In this document: in pieces, positions 37,582 through 46,131 of the stretch | Position numbering within the stretch: the first letter of the stretch is position 1 | Layout: every line of letters begins with the position of its first letter | Source of the DNA: Gimesia sp. | GTDB lineage: Bacteria; Planctomycetota; Planctomycetia; Planctomycetales; Planctomycetaceae | DNA: 64,000 nucleotides | NCBI GenBank assembly: GCA_002706765.1 | Contig: PAJV01000061.1 | Coordinates: forward strand, 120,933 to 184,932 | Direction of reading: 5' to 3' | Notes under the pieces: generated by a model | Seen by the model: only the letters and a program-made list of their open reading frames with translations | Database searches by the model: none | Told to the model about the DNA's origin: nothing | Made by a program: the position numbers and the translations under genes

Positions 37582-38685
37582 GTGAAAAGCCTGACCCCTG
37601 CAAAAGTAACCCTGTTGATGTTTGGCGTCTTCGGCGTACTGATTGCAGCCTATATAGGAAAACGATTACTGGCCGGTAAAGAAGAAGCACCGCCAGTTGC
37701 CACACGAAACATTCCCATGGCGATCAGTGAACTGGAACCAGGTACCCTGGTAACCGATGAGCATCTGGGTCTGGGTCCGATTGCGATCAAAAATCTGAAG
37801 CCGGAAATGATGACATCGAACCGCGTGATCGTCGGTCGTATCGTCAAGGAACGCATTCCTGCCGCGACACCGATTTCAACCGGTCAGCTGTACCCGGCCG
37901 GAGAGACACCACCTATCCAGGTGGAAGCAGGTATGCGGGCGATTTCCGTACCTCTGGAATCGTCCGTAGATCTGGTCGATGGACTGATCAAACCCGGTGA
38001 GTACGTCGATGTCCACATGACACCGACCGGCATGAATAATGACAAACGCATGAATGGTGGCATGACGCTGACCCTGTTTAACGGCGTCCGGGTGATTGCC
38101 ATCAATCGCAGCTACACTCAAAACAGCAGTTCCCGGCGGGGTACAAATGTCACGCCGGAACTGACTCCCGAACAGGCCAACATCATGATCCTGGCCCGTG
38201 ACCGCGGTGAAATTACAATGAGTTATACCCCCGAAGGAAAAGGGAATGGCGGCGTTGCCGTCAGCAGTTCTGAAAAAGCAACCCTCTATGAAATCCTCGG
38301 ATTGAAGTCTCCGGAAAAACCAAAAGAGGAAGAACCGCCTAAGCCTTTTGTCGTAGAAGGTTATTATGGTTCCACCCGCAGTGTGAATAAATTTGATCGA
38401 GATGGATTACGAATCGGCGATTATGACAGTTACCGTCGCGGTGGAACCGGTGGATTCAACTCGGGCGGATACCTGAATCCTCACTGGGGAAATGGTGGCG
38501 GCTATGACAGCGACAGTGGTTCCATCAGTGCCCCTGCCCGACCTGGCGATGCCAATACCGATTCGAACGGCCCGACAGCTCAACAAACTCCCAATCCCGG
38601 TCCTCCCCAAGGTGGTCCCGGTGGGCAGCCGGGGCCTTATGCCCGCTCGTTTTCGTTTCCTCAGAACCAGACTGCAGGCCGTTAA
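37582..38685 (+). CDS. cpaB: CpaB/RcpC Flp pilus assembly protein
   Basis: Tad pilus assembly protein thought to act in the periplasm with the secretin. One N-terminal membrane helix (about 7-24) leads to a SAF domain (about 40-100; IPMAISELEPGTLVTDEHL) and the RcpC/CpaB domain (RAISVPLESSVDLVDGLIKPGEYVDV at about 116-140 in two conserved strands). The last 100 residues are Gly-, Pro- and Asn-rich low complexity, an extension I would not expect in the family. The start is GTG at 37582. It follows tadE after a structured 130-base gap; the secretin gene that often follows cpaB is absent here. Confidence 0.88.
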   Translation: MKSLTPAKVTLLMFGVFGVLIAAYIGKRLLAGKEEAPPVATRNIPMAISELEPGTLVTDEHLGLGPIAIKNLKPEMMTSNRVIVGRIVKERIPAATPISTGQLYPAGETPPIQVEAGMRAISVPLESSVDLVDGLIKPGEYVDVHMTPTGMNNDKRMNGGMTLTLFNGVRVIAINRSYTQNSSSRRGTNVTPELTPEQANIMILARDRGEITMSYTPEGKGNGGVAVSSSEKATLYEILGLKSPEKPKEEEPPKPFVVEGYYGSTRSVNKFDRDGLRIGDYDSYRRGGTGGFNSGGYLNPHWGNGGGYDSDSGSISAPARPGDANTDSNGPTAQQTPNPGPPQGGPGGQPGPYARSFSFPQNQTAGR

Positions 38686-38746
38686 GGTATTACGGTCTCA
38701 TTCACTGGCGGGTTCTTTCTGTTATTGATCACTGAAGTTCAGACTT

Positions 38747-40006
38747 ATGAAACGTCTCCAGAAAATCCAGTTCACAAGAGCGCAATCTGACGCACGCCGA
38801 GGGGTGATTACCCCTCTGGCTGCGATAGTACTGCTTGTCGTAATGACGGGCATTGCGCTGATCGTGAACCGCCTGTGGCTGGATGCTGCATCACTGGAAG
38901 TCACCACCTGCGTGGAGACAGCGGCGCTGGCAGCGGGGCATGAACTGGTTTCCGATGAACTTCTGAAAGACAAACCGGACTATAACCTGCTGATGGAACG
39001 GGCAGAGACTTCAGCCAACCAGGCTCTGAAACTGAATACCGTGGCCGGTCAGCGGATCGGGATTAATCTCAGCAAAGGTGATAACTTACACTTCGGGAAA
39101 TTAGTTCCTGATGAAGAGACCGGTTTGAGAAAGTTTCTGCAGACAGACCATGAGCCACAGAGCATTCAGATCAAAACTCACAACTCCAGCCGCCTCGCTA
39201 ATCCGGTTGCGGATTTCATGTCGGATCTGACTCACACGGATCTGGGCAGGACCAGCGCGCAAATCGAAGCAACCCTGGACAATCATGTGCAGGGAGTTCG
39301 TCCCTTTGAAAACGTCCCGGTGCCCGCTTACCCACTGGCGATTTTGAAGATCGACCCGACGGGAAAGCATACGGAAACCTGGGAACTTCAGATCAACCAG
39401 AAACGAGGAAGAGATGAGTATCGATTCGACCCTGAGACGAAAACAGTCAGTCGTGGTTCCGATGGAATCCCGGAAATCATTCTGACCGGAAAACCGCGAC
39501 GGGGTGAAATTACCGATGCGAACATGCAACTGCTGGATTTCGGTTCTGATTTCAAATCGGAGGCGGTGGTTCGTCAGATCCGATCGGGGCTCACCAGGAA
39601 AGATTTAAAACATTATCAAGGGGAACTGCTGTTTAACGGGCCTCCCCTTCCCATACATTGCAGCCCGGACATTGAAAATGCGGAACAGGATGCCTTTCAG
39701 GCAATGATCGGCCAATGCCGCATCTGCTTTTTATATGACCAGGTCACTGCTTCCAGTCAGAAATATGATGGAACGGCAGACTGCACGAAGCTGGTGGCAG
39801 GCCGCATCATGGCAGTCCAGAGAACCGATAATCAGACAACCAGAATCATCCTGCAACCTGCGGTAATGACAACACGTACTGCCATTCTGGCTCAGCCACA
39901 GGCAGATCCGTCTGCTGCCCTTTCCACACGGGATCTGAAACAGACAGCAGACTCACTCAAACCAGTAACCAATAAATACATTTACAAGCTTTATCTGACC
40001 CGTTAA
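38747..40006 (+). CDS. TadG-like Flp pilus assembly protein
   Basis: RRGVITPLAAIVLLVVMTG (about 18-36) is a prepilin-like leader and single membrane helix, as in TadG-like proteins, followed by a conserved helix with ETAALAAGHEL. The rest (about 60-419) is a large exported domain without a recognised motif; it lacks an evident VWA domain, which some TadG proteins carry. Its place between cpaB and cpaF supports the pilus role. The stop is 14 bases before the likely cpaF start, so the two are co-translated or co-transcribed. Confidence 0.75.
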   Translation: MKRLQKIQFTRAQSDARRGVITPLAAIVLLVVMTGIALIVNRLWLDAASLEVTTCVETAALAAGHELVSDELLKDKPDYNLLMERAETSANQALKLNTVAGQRIGINLSKGDNLHFGKLVPDEETGLRKFLQTDHEPQSIQIKTHNSSRLANPVADFMSDLTHTDLGRTSAQIEATLDNHVQGVRPFENVPVPAYPLAILKIDPTGKHTETWELQINQKRGRDEYRFDPETKTVSRGSDGIPEIILTGKPRRGEITDANMQLLDFGSDFKSEAVVRQIRSGLTRKDLKHYQGELLFNGPPLPIHCSPDIENAEQDAFQAMIGQCRICFLYDQVTASSQKYDGTADCTKLVAGRIMAVQRTDNQTTRIILQPAVMTTRTAILAQPQADPSAALSTRDLKQTADSLKPVTNKYIYKLYLTR

Positions 40007-40020
40007 GGGTGGAGAGTTCC

Positions 40021-41382
40021 ATGGTATTACAAAGCGAATCAACCATAGCCAATCCAAATGCGGATGCCAAAAAAGCCTTCCAGAGGCTCAAGACACAACT
40101 GCATCATCAGATGGTGGACGCCATCGATTTTTCCAAGGCAGGTGGATTGCCTGAAGAAGATCTGCGAAACAAACTGCGTGGCCTGGCAGAGCATCTTTGC
40201 ATGCAGCAGGATATCGCCCTGGATCAGACGAACCGCGACATCATGGTCCGGGAGATCCTCGACGAAATTTATGGCTTCGGTCCACTGGAGCCCCTGATGA
40301 GTGACCCGGAGATCAGCGACGTGCTGGTCAACGGTGCGGATCGTGTTTTCATCGAGCGGAATGGTCTGCTGGAAGAAACCGACATCAGTTTTGCTGACGA
40401 TGAGCACTTACTGCAGTTTATCCATCGCCTGGTGGGACGAGCCGGTCGACGTATCGATGAAGTCTCGCCGATGGTCGACGCCAAACTGCCCGATGGTTCC
40501 CGTCTGAACGCGGTGATTCCTCCCCTGGCATTAAAAGGCCCGACACTTTCCATTCGTCGTTTCCGAACCCAGGCTCTGTTGTTTGAAGACATGGTCAAAA
40601 AAGGATCGCTGGCGCCGGATATGGCCCGCTTTCTGGAAATGGCAGTTCACGGACGCCTCAATATTCTGATCAGCGGTGGTACCGGTGCCGGAAAAACCAC
40701 GCTGCTGAATAACCTGAGCCGCTATATTTCAAGTAAAGAACGTATTGTAACCATCGAACAGACAGCGGAACTGCAACTGCAGCAGCCGGACGTTGTTTCC
40801 CTGGAAGCACGACCATCCAACATCGAAGGTCAGGGGGAAATCAACCAGCGTGACCTGTTGAAGAACAGTCTGCGAATGCGGCCTGACCGGGTGATCGTGG
40901 GGGAATCCCGCGGCGGTGAGGTACTGGAAATGCTGCAGGCGATGAATACCGGTCACGATGGCTCCATGAGTACCGTGCACGCCAACGATACGCGTGACGC
41001 GCTGGACCGACTGGAACTGATGATTGCATTATCCGGTGCAGATCTTCCGAACTCAATTGCCCGACGGTATATCGCTTCGGCGATCCACCTGCTGGTACAT
41101 ATTACTCGTCTCCCCAATGGTGAGCGAAAAGTGATGCGTATCTCGGAACTGATCGGCTTTCAGAATGGCGAATACATGGTGGAAGACCTGTTCGTGTTTC
41201 GCATCACCGGTGTTGAGAAAAATGGTCAGGTACACGGTGCATTCTATGCAACCGGACATCATCCTGTGGCAATGAACTGGTTAACGCAGACCAACTTTGA
41301 TGACTGCGAAGATCTGTTCCACGCGCGTGAACTGAAACTCTCTGATACGAAATCAGATCAACAGGATGGACAGGAGCAATAA
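40021..41382 (+). CDS. cpaF: CpaF/TadA pilus assembly ATPase
   Basis: Secretion ATPase of the type II/IV superfamily that powers Tad pilus assembly. N-terminal region with ILDEIYGFGPLEPLM and SDVLVNG, then Walker A GGTGAGKTTLLNNL at about 219-232, an Asp/Glu box (IVTIEQTAELQL), Walker B region RPDRVIVGESRGGEV and the His box STVHANDTRDALDRLE. All elements are intact; 453 aa is standard. A GTG at 40009 is also in frame, but the ATG at 40021 has GGAG six bases upstream and is chosen. tadB follows after two bases. Confidence 0.95.
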   Translation: MVLQSESTIANPNADAKKAFQRLKTQLHHQMVDAIDFSKAGGLPEEDLRNKLRGLAEHLCMQQDIALDQTNRDIMVREILDEIYGFGPLEPLMSDPEISDVLVNGADRVFIERNGLLEETDISFADDEHLLQFIHRLVGRAGRRIDEVSPMVDAKLPDGSRLNAVIPPLALKGPTLSIRRFRTQALLFEDMVKKGSLAPDMARFLEMAVHGRLNILISGGTGAGKTTLLNNLSRYISSKERIVTIEQTAELQLQQPDVVSLEARPSNIEGQGEINQRDLLKNSLRMRPDRVIVGESRGGEVLEMLQAMNTGHDGSMSTVHANDTRDALDRLELMIALSGADLPNSIARRYIASAIHLLVHITRLPNGERKVMRISELIGFQNGEYMVEDLFVFRITGVEKNGQVHGAFYATGHHPVAMNWLTQTNFDDCEDLFHARELKLSDTKSDQQDGQEQ

Positions 41383-41384
41383 AC

Positions 41385-42242
41385 ATGGCTACTGACGCCG
41401 CTATCAAAACAAATAAAATCGAGGACTTTACGGAGATCCTCCGCGATCGTGACCGCTACGCTGTTGATGACTCAAAGCAAATCGGAAACCGCTTGAATGG
41501 CGGTTTCGATGAATTGATCATCCATTCCGGCGTTGACGCCAACCCAGGAGTCATCCTGTTTCTCTGCCTGATGAGTTCAATCCTGGCTGGCGGATTGATT
41601 TATATTCTGCAGGAAAATTTTCTTTCCACATCGATTGCGTTCATGGTGGGTGGGATGGCCCCGATCGCTTACTTGATCTTCAGCAGGTCAAGCCGTCAGA
41701 AAAAGATCAATGATCAGTTGTCTGATATGGTTGACGAACTCGCGCGCGCCGCTAAAACGGGACGTAGTCTTACACATTGTTTCATCAGTGTTGCTGAGAA
41801 AACTCCTGCTCCCCTGGGAGAGGCACTCAAGGAGGCATCCCGTCGTTTACAGATGGGTGTTTCCATGAAAGCTGCTCTGGATGGGCTGTATGAGCGTACG
41901 GGAGTGGCAAGTCTGAGCATTCTTTCGATGGCATTGATTGTCCATCAGGAGACCGGGGGGGACCTGGTGAAAGTTCTGGAACGGCTGGCACGAACGATTC
42001 GCGACCGTGTGCTGTTCCTGGGGCGTCTGCGGACTGCCACGGCCGGTAGCCGTGCCACTGCGGTCCTGATGATCTTGCTGCCGCCACTGATTCTTGCGTT
42101 CTTTATTTTACGGGACCCGACCTACCTGACCACCTTGATGGCTTCTTCGTGGGGGCGTGGTGCCACGTTTACCGCTATCGCACTGCAGGTGATTGGCTCT
42201 CTGTGGGTCTTGAGAGTATTAAAAACCAGTCAACGTAGCTGA
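41385..42242 (+). CDS. tadB: TadB-type inner-membrane platform protein
   Basis: Type II secretion F-domain protein of the Tad pilus inner-membrane platform. Two N-terminal helices (about 48-90) precede the cytoplasmic T2SF domain, which contains DELARAAKTGRSLTHCF and MSMALIVHQETGGDLVKVLERLA, the family's typical repeats. Two C-terminal helices end the protein (about 225-280). Length 285 aa. It begins two bases after cpaF with a GGAG ribosome binding site. Confidence 0.92.
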   Translation: MATDAAIKTNKIEDFTEILRDRDRYAVDDSKQIGNRLNGGFDELIIHSGVDANPGVILFLCLMSSILAGGLIYILQENFLSTSIAFMVGGMAPIAYLIFSRSSRQKKINDQLSDMVDELARAAKTGRSLTHCFISVAEKTPAPLGEALKEASRRLQMGVSMKAALDGLYERTGVASLSILSMALIVHQETGGDLVKVLERLARTIRDRVLFLGRLRTATAGSRATAVLMILLPPLILAFFILRDPTYLTTLMASSWGRGATFTAIALQVIGSLWVLRVLKTSQRS

Positions 42243-42290
42243 TAACAAAGATTTCATTGAAACCTGCCAGAAACTGGCGAGGGCAATCCC

Positions 42291-43409
42291 ATGTTTACAC
42301 CAACAATTACAATTTCCATCTTTTATACCATCTGTGGTCTGATCATTTTATGGATGCTGTTTCGTATCATCCGTAAACGGAAACCTCAGCAGAACGAGCA
42401 ACAACATCCGCAGGCGCCGCCGGAAGTCGAGAAGCAGTCGCAGGCTGCGACTTTGACTCCCTCTACCGCATCTGCCCGCTCCTCTGCAGCAACCTGGGAA
42501 CATCGCCAGCTGTTTTCCGCAATCGAAACGAGCAACAAGACTGCTTCCACACTGCCTCCCGTCGAAGCCGGTGATGTACCATCCATGGGTGGAGAAGATT
42601 ATATCTTCGGTTCCGCTACGCCTGCCCTGGCTGAAATGATGCCCGAGTCGGAAGAGCGTCGTGCCAAAACGAAAAAAGAATTACAGGCAGCGGGTTACTA
42701 TCAGCCGCACGCTTTACATAATTTTTCGGCAATTCGATTCATTTCGATCCTGTTGACCCTGCTGTTTTTCGGTGTTGTATTACTGATTGCTCCAGAACGT
42801 TTTGAAATCCCGATTCTGGTGGCGATGCTGATCGTGCCGATCCTGGTCTGGGCGGTCCCCTTCCTGGTGATAACCGGTAAAGCCTCTGACCGCAGGAGTG
42901 AAATTGAACAGGGTATCCCCGACATGCTGGACATGTTAAACATGTGTGTGTCACAGGGGATGACCGTTCCACACGCCTTAAAGAAAATCATCAACGAACT
43001 GGCCAAAGTCTATCCAGCACTGGCTCATGAACTGAAAATCGTAATCGAACAATCCTCGATCGGGACCTTCTCGCAGGCTCTATCGAATTTCAGCAAACGT
43101 ATTGATGTGCCGGAAGTGCATTCGTTTGCCGCCCTGCTGATTCAGACCGACCAGATGGGTACCAATGTGACATCAGCTTTGCAGGAATACAGTGATAACA
43201 TGCGAGAAAGTCTGTCACAGCGGGCAGACGAGAAGGCCAACAAAGCGACATTCAAACTGTTGTTCCCCACGGTGCTCTGCCTGATGCCGGCAATTTATAT
43301 CTTCCTGCTCGGCCCCGCGATTGTAGAACTGTCAGACTTCTTCCATTCCGGAGGACGTGACAGTCTTAACAATACCACCAATATGTTCCAGCAGGTTGGT
43401 GGGCCGTAA
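42291..43409 (+). CDS. tadC: TadC-type inner-membrane platform protein
   Basis: Second F-domain protein of the Tad platform. A helix at about 5-24 is followed by a Gln/Ala/Pro-rich linker (about 30-75), an extra feature against the usual shorter TadC, then helices at about 150-200 and the T2SF domain with LDMLNMCVSQGMTVPHALKKI (about 210-230) and HSFAALLIQTDQMGTNVTSAL. A small hairpin (GCCAG-AAA-CTGGC, 42266-42278) ends next to the GAGGG ribosome binding site and might reduce initiation. It is the last gene of the cluster and is followed by a strong terminator. Confidence 0.9.
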   Translation: MFTPTITISIFYTICGLIILWMLFRIIRKRKPQQNEQQHPQAPPEVEKQSQAATLTPSTASARSSAATWEHRQLFSAIETSNKTASTLPPVEAGDVPSMGGEDYIFGSATPALAEMMPESEERRAKTKKELQAAGYYQPHALHNFSAIRFISILLTLLFFGVVLLIAPERFEIPILVAMLIVPILVWAVPFLVITGKASDRRSEIEQGIPDMLDMLNMCVSQGMTVPHALKKIINELAKVYPALAHELKIVIEQSSIGTFSQALSNFSKRIDVPEVHSFAALLIQTDQMGTNVTSALQEYSDNMRESLSQRADEKANKATFKLLFPTVLCLMPAIYIFLLGPAIVELSDFFHSGGRDSLNNTTNMFQQVGGP

Positions 43410-43439
43410 GCCCTGTTCGCACAGTCTATTTATTTAAAA

Positions 43440-43471
43440 AACATCCTGACAACAATTGCTGTCAGGATGTT
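43440..43471. terminator. Bidirectional rho-independent terminator
   Basis: A perfect 12-bp stem, AACATCCTGACA (43440-43451) with TGTCAGGATGTT (43460-43471), and an 8-base loop. It is flanked by an A run on the left and a T run on the right, so it can stop transcription in both directions. It sits between tadC (plus) and the Gfo/Idh gene (minus), which converge here. Confidence 0.9.
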
Positions 43472-43503
43472 TTAATATCTGGTTTGCCACAATTCAATTC
43501 AGA

Positions 43504-44817
43504 TCAGACCTGGGGCAGTTCCCAGTCCGCTCGGTATTCGCGACACAGCAGGGCGTTGGCCTGTTCATTCTCGATGATTTGATTCAGTCGGGTATCAAAG
43601 CGGATTTCCTGTCCCGCGCGAAACGCCACATTCCCCAGATGGCAGAGCGCACTGGAGACGTGTCCAATTTCAATATCCGAAGTCGGTGTCTTACGGGACT
43701 TGATGCAGTCGATGAAGTTTCGATGGTGTGTGGTGGCCTGGTCACTGGTACCGGATGTCGCCGCATCTTTCTGATCGTAGACTTTCCAGCCGCCACGATC
43801 GACGACCAGCGTCCCCTTATCACCATAAAAGGCAGCCGCTGCGTTGCGTCCTTCCATACCATGCGTGCTCCAGAGGCGATGTTCCCAGACAATGGTTTTA
43901 TCCGGGTAATTATATTGAACCACCTGGGTATCCGGAGTTTCCTGATCATCGTTGAAGAAATATTTACCCCCGGACGCAGAGATCCGCTCTGGTAAATCGA
44001 CCCCCAGCCCCCAGCGGGCAATGTCCAGCATATGCACGCCCCAGTTCCCCATCTCGCCGGTCCCATAATCCCAGAACCAGTGCCAGTTATAGTGAAAGCG
44101 ATTCGGGTTGAAAGGACGGCTGGCAGCGGGACCCAGCCAGAGATCGTAATTCACGCCCGCGGGAACCGTGGTATTTTTCTTTTTACCGATCGGTTTGCGG
44201 CGATGAATAATCCAGGCTTTGGCCAGCTTGACTTCCCCCAGTTTTCCGCTCTGGACAAAATCCACGGCTGATTGAAAGTGGGAGCCACTGCGTTGATGAA
44301 TTCCGGACTGAACCACACGCTGGTATTTTCTGGCCGCCTCGATCATCGCCAGACCTTCGTTCAGATTATGCGAAACCGGTTTTTCGACGTAGACATCTTT
44401 TCCTGCCTGGCAGGCCATGATGGCCATTAAGGCGTGCCAGTGATCAGGGGTCGCGATCACCACGCCGTCAATTTCCGGGTCATCCAGGACTCTGCGGAAG
44501 TCGGTGACAAATGCGGGAGCAACCCCCTGCCCCTTTTCGATCGACTTGACTGCTGCTGGCGCGACGGATTCGTCCACGTCACAGATTGTCTTGAAACGCA
44601 CATCGGGAAATTCAGCCATGCTGGAAGTCAGGAATTTTCCCTGTCCGCGCACGCCGATTCCTGCCAGGACCACCCGCTCGCCGGGCGAAGATTCCGCGCG
44701 GGCAAGATTGCTTGCCAGACCCACCACCCCGGCGGCCATTCCCGCTGCATTTCGCGCGCTGCGATCCAGAAACTGTCTGCGATTGACGTCCCGTTTCAGA
44801 AATTCTTCTACATCCAC
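43504..44817 (-). CDS. Tat-exported Gfo/Idh/MocA family oxidoreductase
   Basis: NAD(P)-dependent oxidoreductase family with a likely sugar substrate. The N-terminus carries a twin-arginine signal, NRRQFLDRSARNAAGMAAG, ending near NLARAESS. The Rossmann part begins RVVLAGIGVRGQGKF; EKPVSHNLNEG holds the family's catalytic Lys (E-K-P). The C-terminal domain contains WDYGTGEMGNWGVHMLD, common in planctomycetal members. The frame is open up to 44925, but GTG at 44817 has AGAGG seven bases upstream and starts a few residues before the Tat motif, so it is chosen (437 aa). Planctomycetes carry many such paralogues; the substrate cannot be told. Confidence 0.92.
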   Translation of the reverse strand: MDVEEFLKRDVNRRQFLDRSARNAAGMAAGVVGLASNLARAESSPGERVVLAGIGVRGQGKFLTSSMAEFPDVRFKTICDVDESVAPAAVKSIEKGQGVAPAFVTDFRRVLDDPEIDGVVIATPDHWHALMAIMACQAGKDVYVEKPVSHNLNEGLAMIEAARKYQRVVQSGIHQRSGSHFQSAVDFVQSGKLGEVKLAKAWIIHRRKPIGKKKNTTVPAGVNYDLWLGPAASRPFNPNRFHYNWHWFWDYGTGEMGNWGVHMLDIARWGLGVDLPERISASGGKYFFNDDQETPDTQVVQYNYPDKTIVWEHRLWSTHGMEGRNAAAAFYGDKGTLVVDRGGWKVYDQKDAATSGTSDQATTHHRNFIDCIKSRKTPTSDIEIGHVSSALCHLGNVAFRAGQEIRFDTRLNQIIENEQANALLCREYRADWELPQV

Positions 44818-45104
44818 TTCAAAACCTCTTGCGTTAACTCCCTGTGAAATGGGAACTTTTGAATTTGTGCCCAATCTTGGATTTATTCTCAGCGACTCAA
44901 TGTCTATTATAACAGATAAGAACACTGAATATATCCTGTCATTCTACATACATTACGCATTTCTGTCACATTTATTGAGTTTTCCTCGATAAATATGAGT
45001 TTAGACGACCGACCTTTCCAAAGGGTTTCCTGTTCACTCGAACGGGGATAAATCAGAAGCGATTTCAATTGACGCTCTATCAGTCCAATAAAGATCTTGC
45101 CAGC

Positions 45105-45755
45105 ATGCCGATAAAATTTCGATGCCAACACTGTGATCAGTTGATGGGAATATCTCGCTCGAAAGCAGGCGAAGTCGTCGACTGTCCTACCTGTGGGTTA
45201 TCCGTACGGGTGCCCGGTCTGGATGGCGCGGTGGCTCCGATTCCGCAACCTCGCCTTAATCTGAAAGATGCGGAACTGGCCAATGCCCTGGACGAACTGG
45301 CGGCGATTGGCGCCAATGTCACTCTCGATAAACAGAAATTTTCGGAACAACAGGAATCACTGGCAGCTGAAGCTTCGGCACAAAATTCGGATCACACTTC
45401 GTTTCCTGAAGAGGCGTTTAAAGCAATTCCGATGAAGTCGATTCAAACCTCCGAGCCTCCGCAGCAGCTGGAACCAGCTCATGTATCGTCTGCACCAGAA
45501 AGGCAGGCCACGCCCGTCAGTCAGTTACAGGTGGAACCTGCGGAGCAGGGCGAAATCAATCATGCCGAGGAGCTTTCCCATCTGGCAGGCCTGGCACAGA
45601 AACGTGCCTCAGATGTCCTGGCAGAAAAAAAGAAGACCAGGCTGAAACACGCAGCCCGGTTTGAGTTACCCACCAGTACGTGGGTGATCATTCTGCTTAC
45701 CTTTGGCGCGTTGATGTTTTCCATCGGTTTACTCGTCGGTCGCAACGTTTTGTGA
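45105..45755 (+). CDS. Zinc-ribbon protein with C-terminal membrane anchor
   Basis: A zinc ribbon at the N-terminus (CQHC and CPTC, residues about 8-31) is followed by a low-complexity Glu/Gln/Ala-rich linker of about 130 residues and one C-terminal membrane helix (about 193-214, WVIILLTFGALMFSIGLLVG). The fold places the ribbon in the cytoplasm. Function is unknown; such proteins are frequent in Planctomycetes. The frame is open from a TTG at 45069; the ATG at 45105 begins directly before the ribbon and is preferred. It stands alone, divergent from the Gfo/Idh gene and convergent with the arsC-like gene. Confidence 0.75.
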   Translation: MPIKFRCQHCDQLMGISRSKAGEVVDCPTCGLSVRVPGLDGAVAPIPQPRLNLKDAELANALDELAAIGANVTLDKQKFSEQQESLAAEASAQNSDHTSFPEEAFKAIPMKSIQTSEPPQQLEPAHVSSAPERQATPVSQLQVEPAEQGEINHAEELSHLAGLAQKRASDVLAEKKKTRLKHAARFELPTSTWVIILLTFGALMFSIGLLVGRNVL

Positions 45756-45786
45756 AATCGAAACTCCCGGTGAGTTTGTGAGAAAG

Positions 45787-46131
45787 TCACAACAGAGCGT
45801 TCACATTCTCCGGAGGACGACCGAGTACAGCCTGTCTGCCTTTCACCACAATCGGTCGTTCGATCAGTTTGGGATGCGCTGCCAGCAGTTCAAGCGCTTC
45901 GTCCCGAGAGAGTTCTTTCTCAGCCAACTTGAGTTCCCGATAGATCTCTTCCCCCTGACGCATTAAATCGCGGGGTTCCATTTTCAGTTTCTTTAACAGG
46001 GAATCCAGTTCTGCCACGGTCGGCGGTGTTTTCAGATATTCGATGACCTGCGGTTCCTGACCGGCTGCCTGGATCAAAGCTAAAGTCTGTCGGCTCTTGC
46101 CACAACGGGGATTATGATAAATTGTGATCAT
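45787..46131 (-). CDS. arsC: ArsC-family glutaredoxin-dependent reductase
   Basis: Thioredoxin-fold ArsC family. The N-terminus reads YHNPRCGKSR, with the active Cys10 followed by GKSR, and a later ERPIVV plus GRPPE form the arginine-containing substrate region of glutaredoxin-linked arsenate reductases (EC 1.20.4.1). Length 114 aa is normal for the group. No arsR, arsB or acr3 gene is nearby, so arsenate may not be the true substrate; YffB/Spx-like relatives share the fold but usually lack the HNPRC form. Its start overlaps the end of the upstream sulfatase-like gene by 20 bases in another frame, so the two are probably one transcript. Confidence 0.88.
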   Translation of the reverse strand: MITIYHNPRCGKSRQTLALIQAAGQEPQVIEYLKTPPTVAELDSLLKKLKMEPRDLMRQGEEIYRELKLAEKELSRDEALELLAAHPKLIERPIVVKGRQAVLGRPPENVNALL

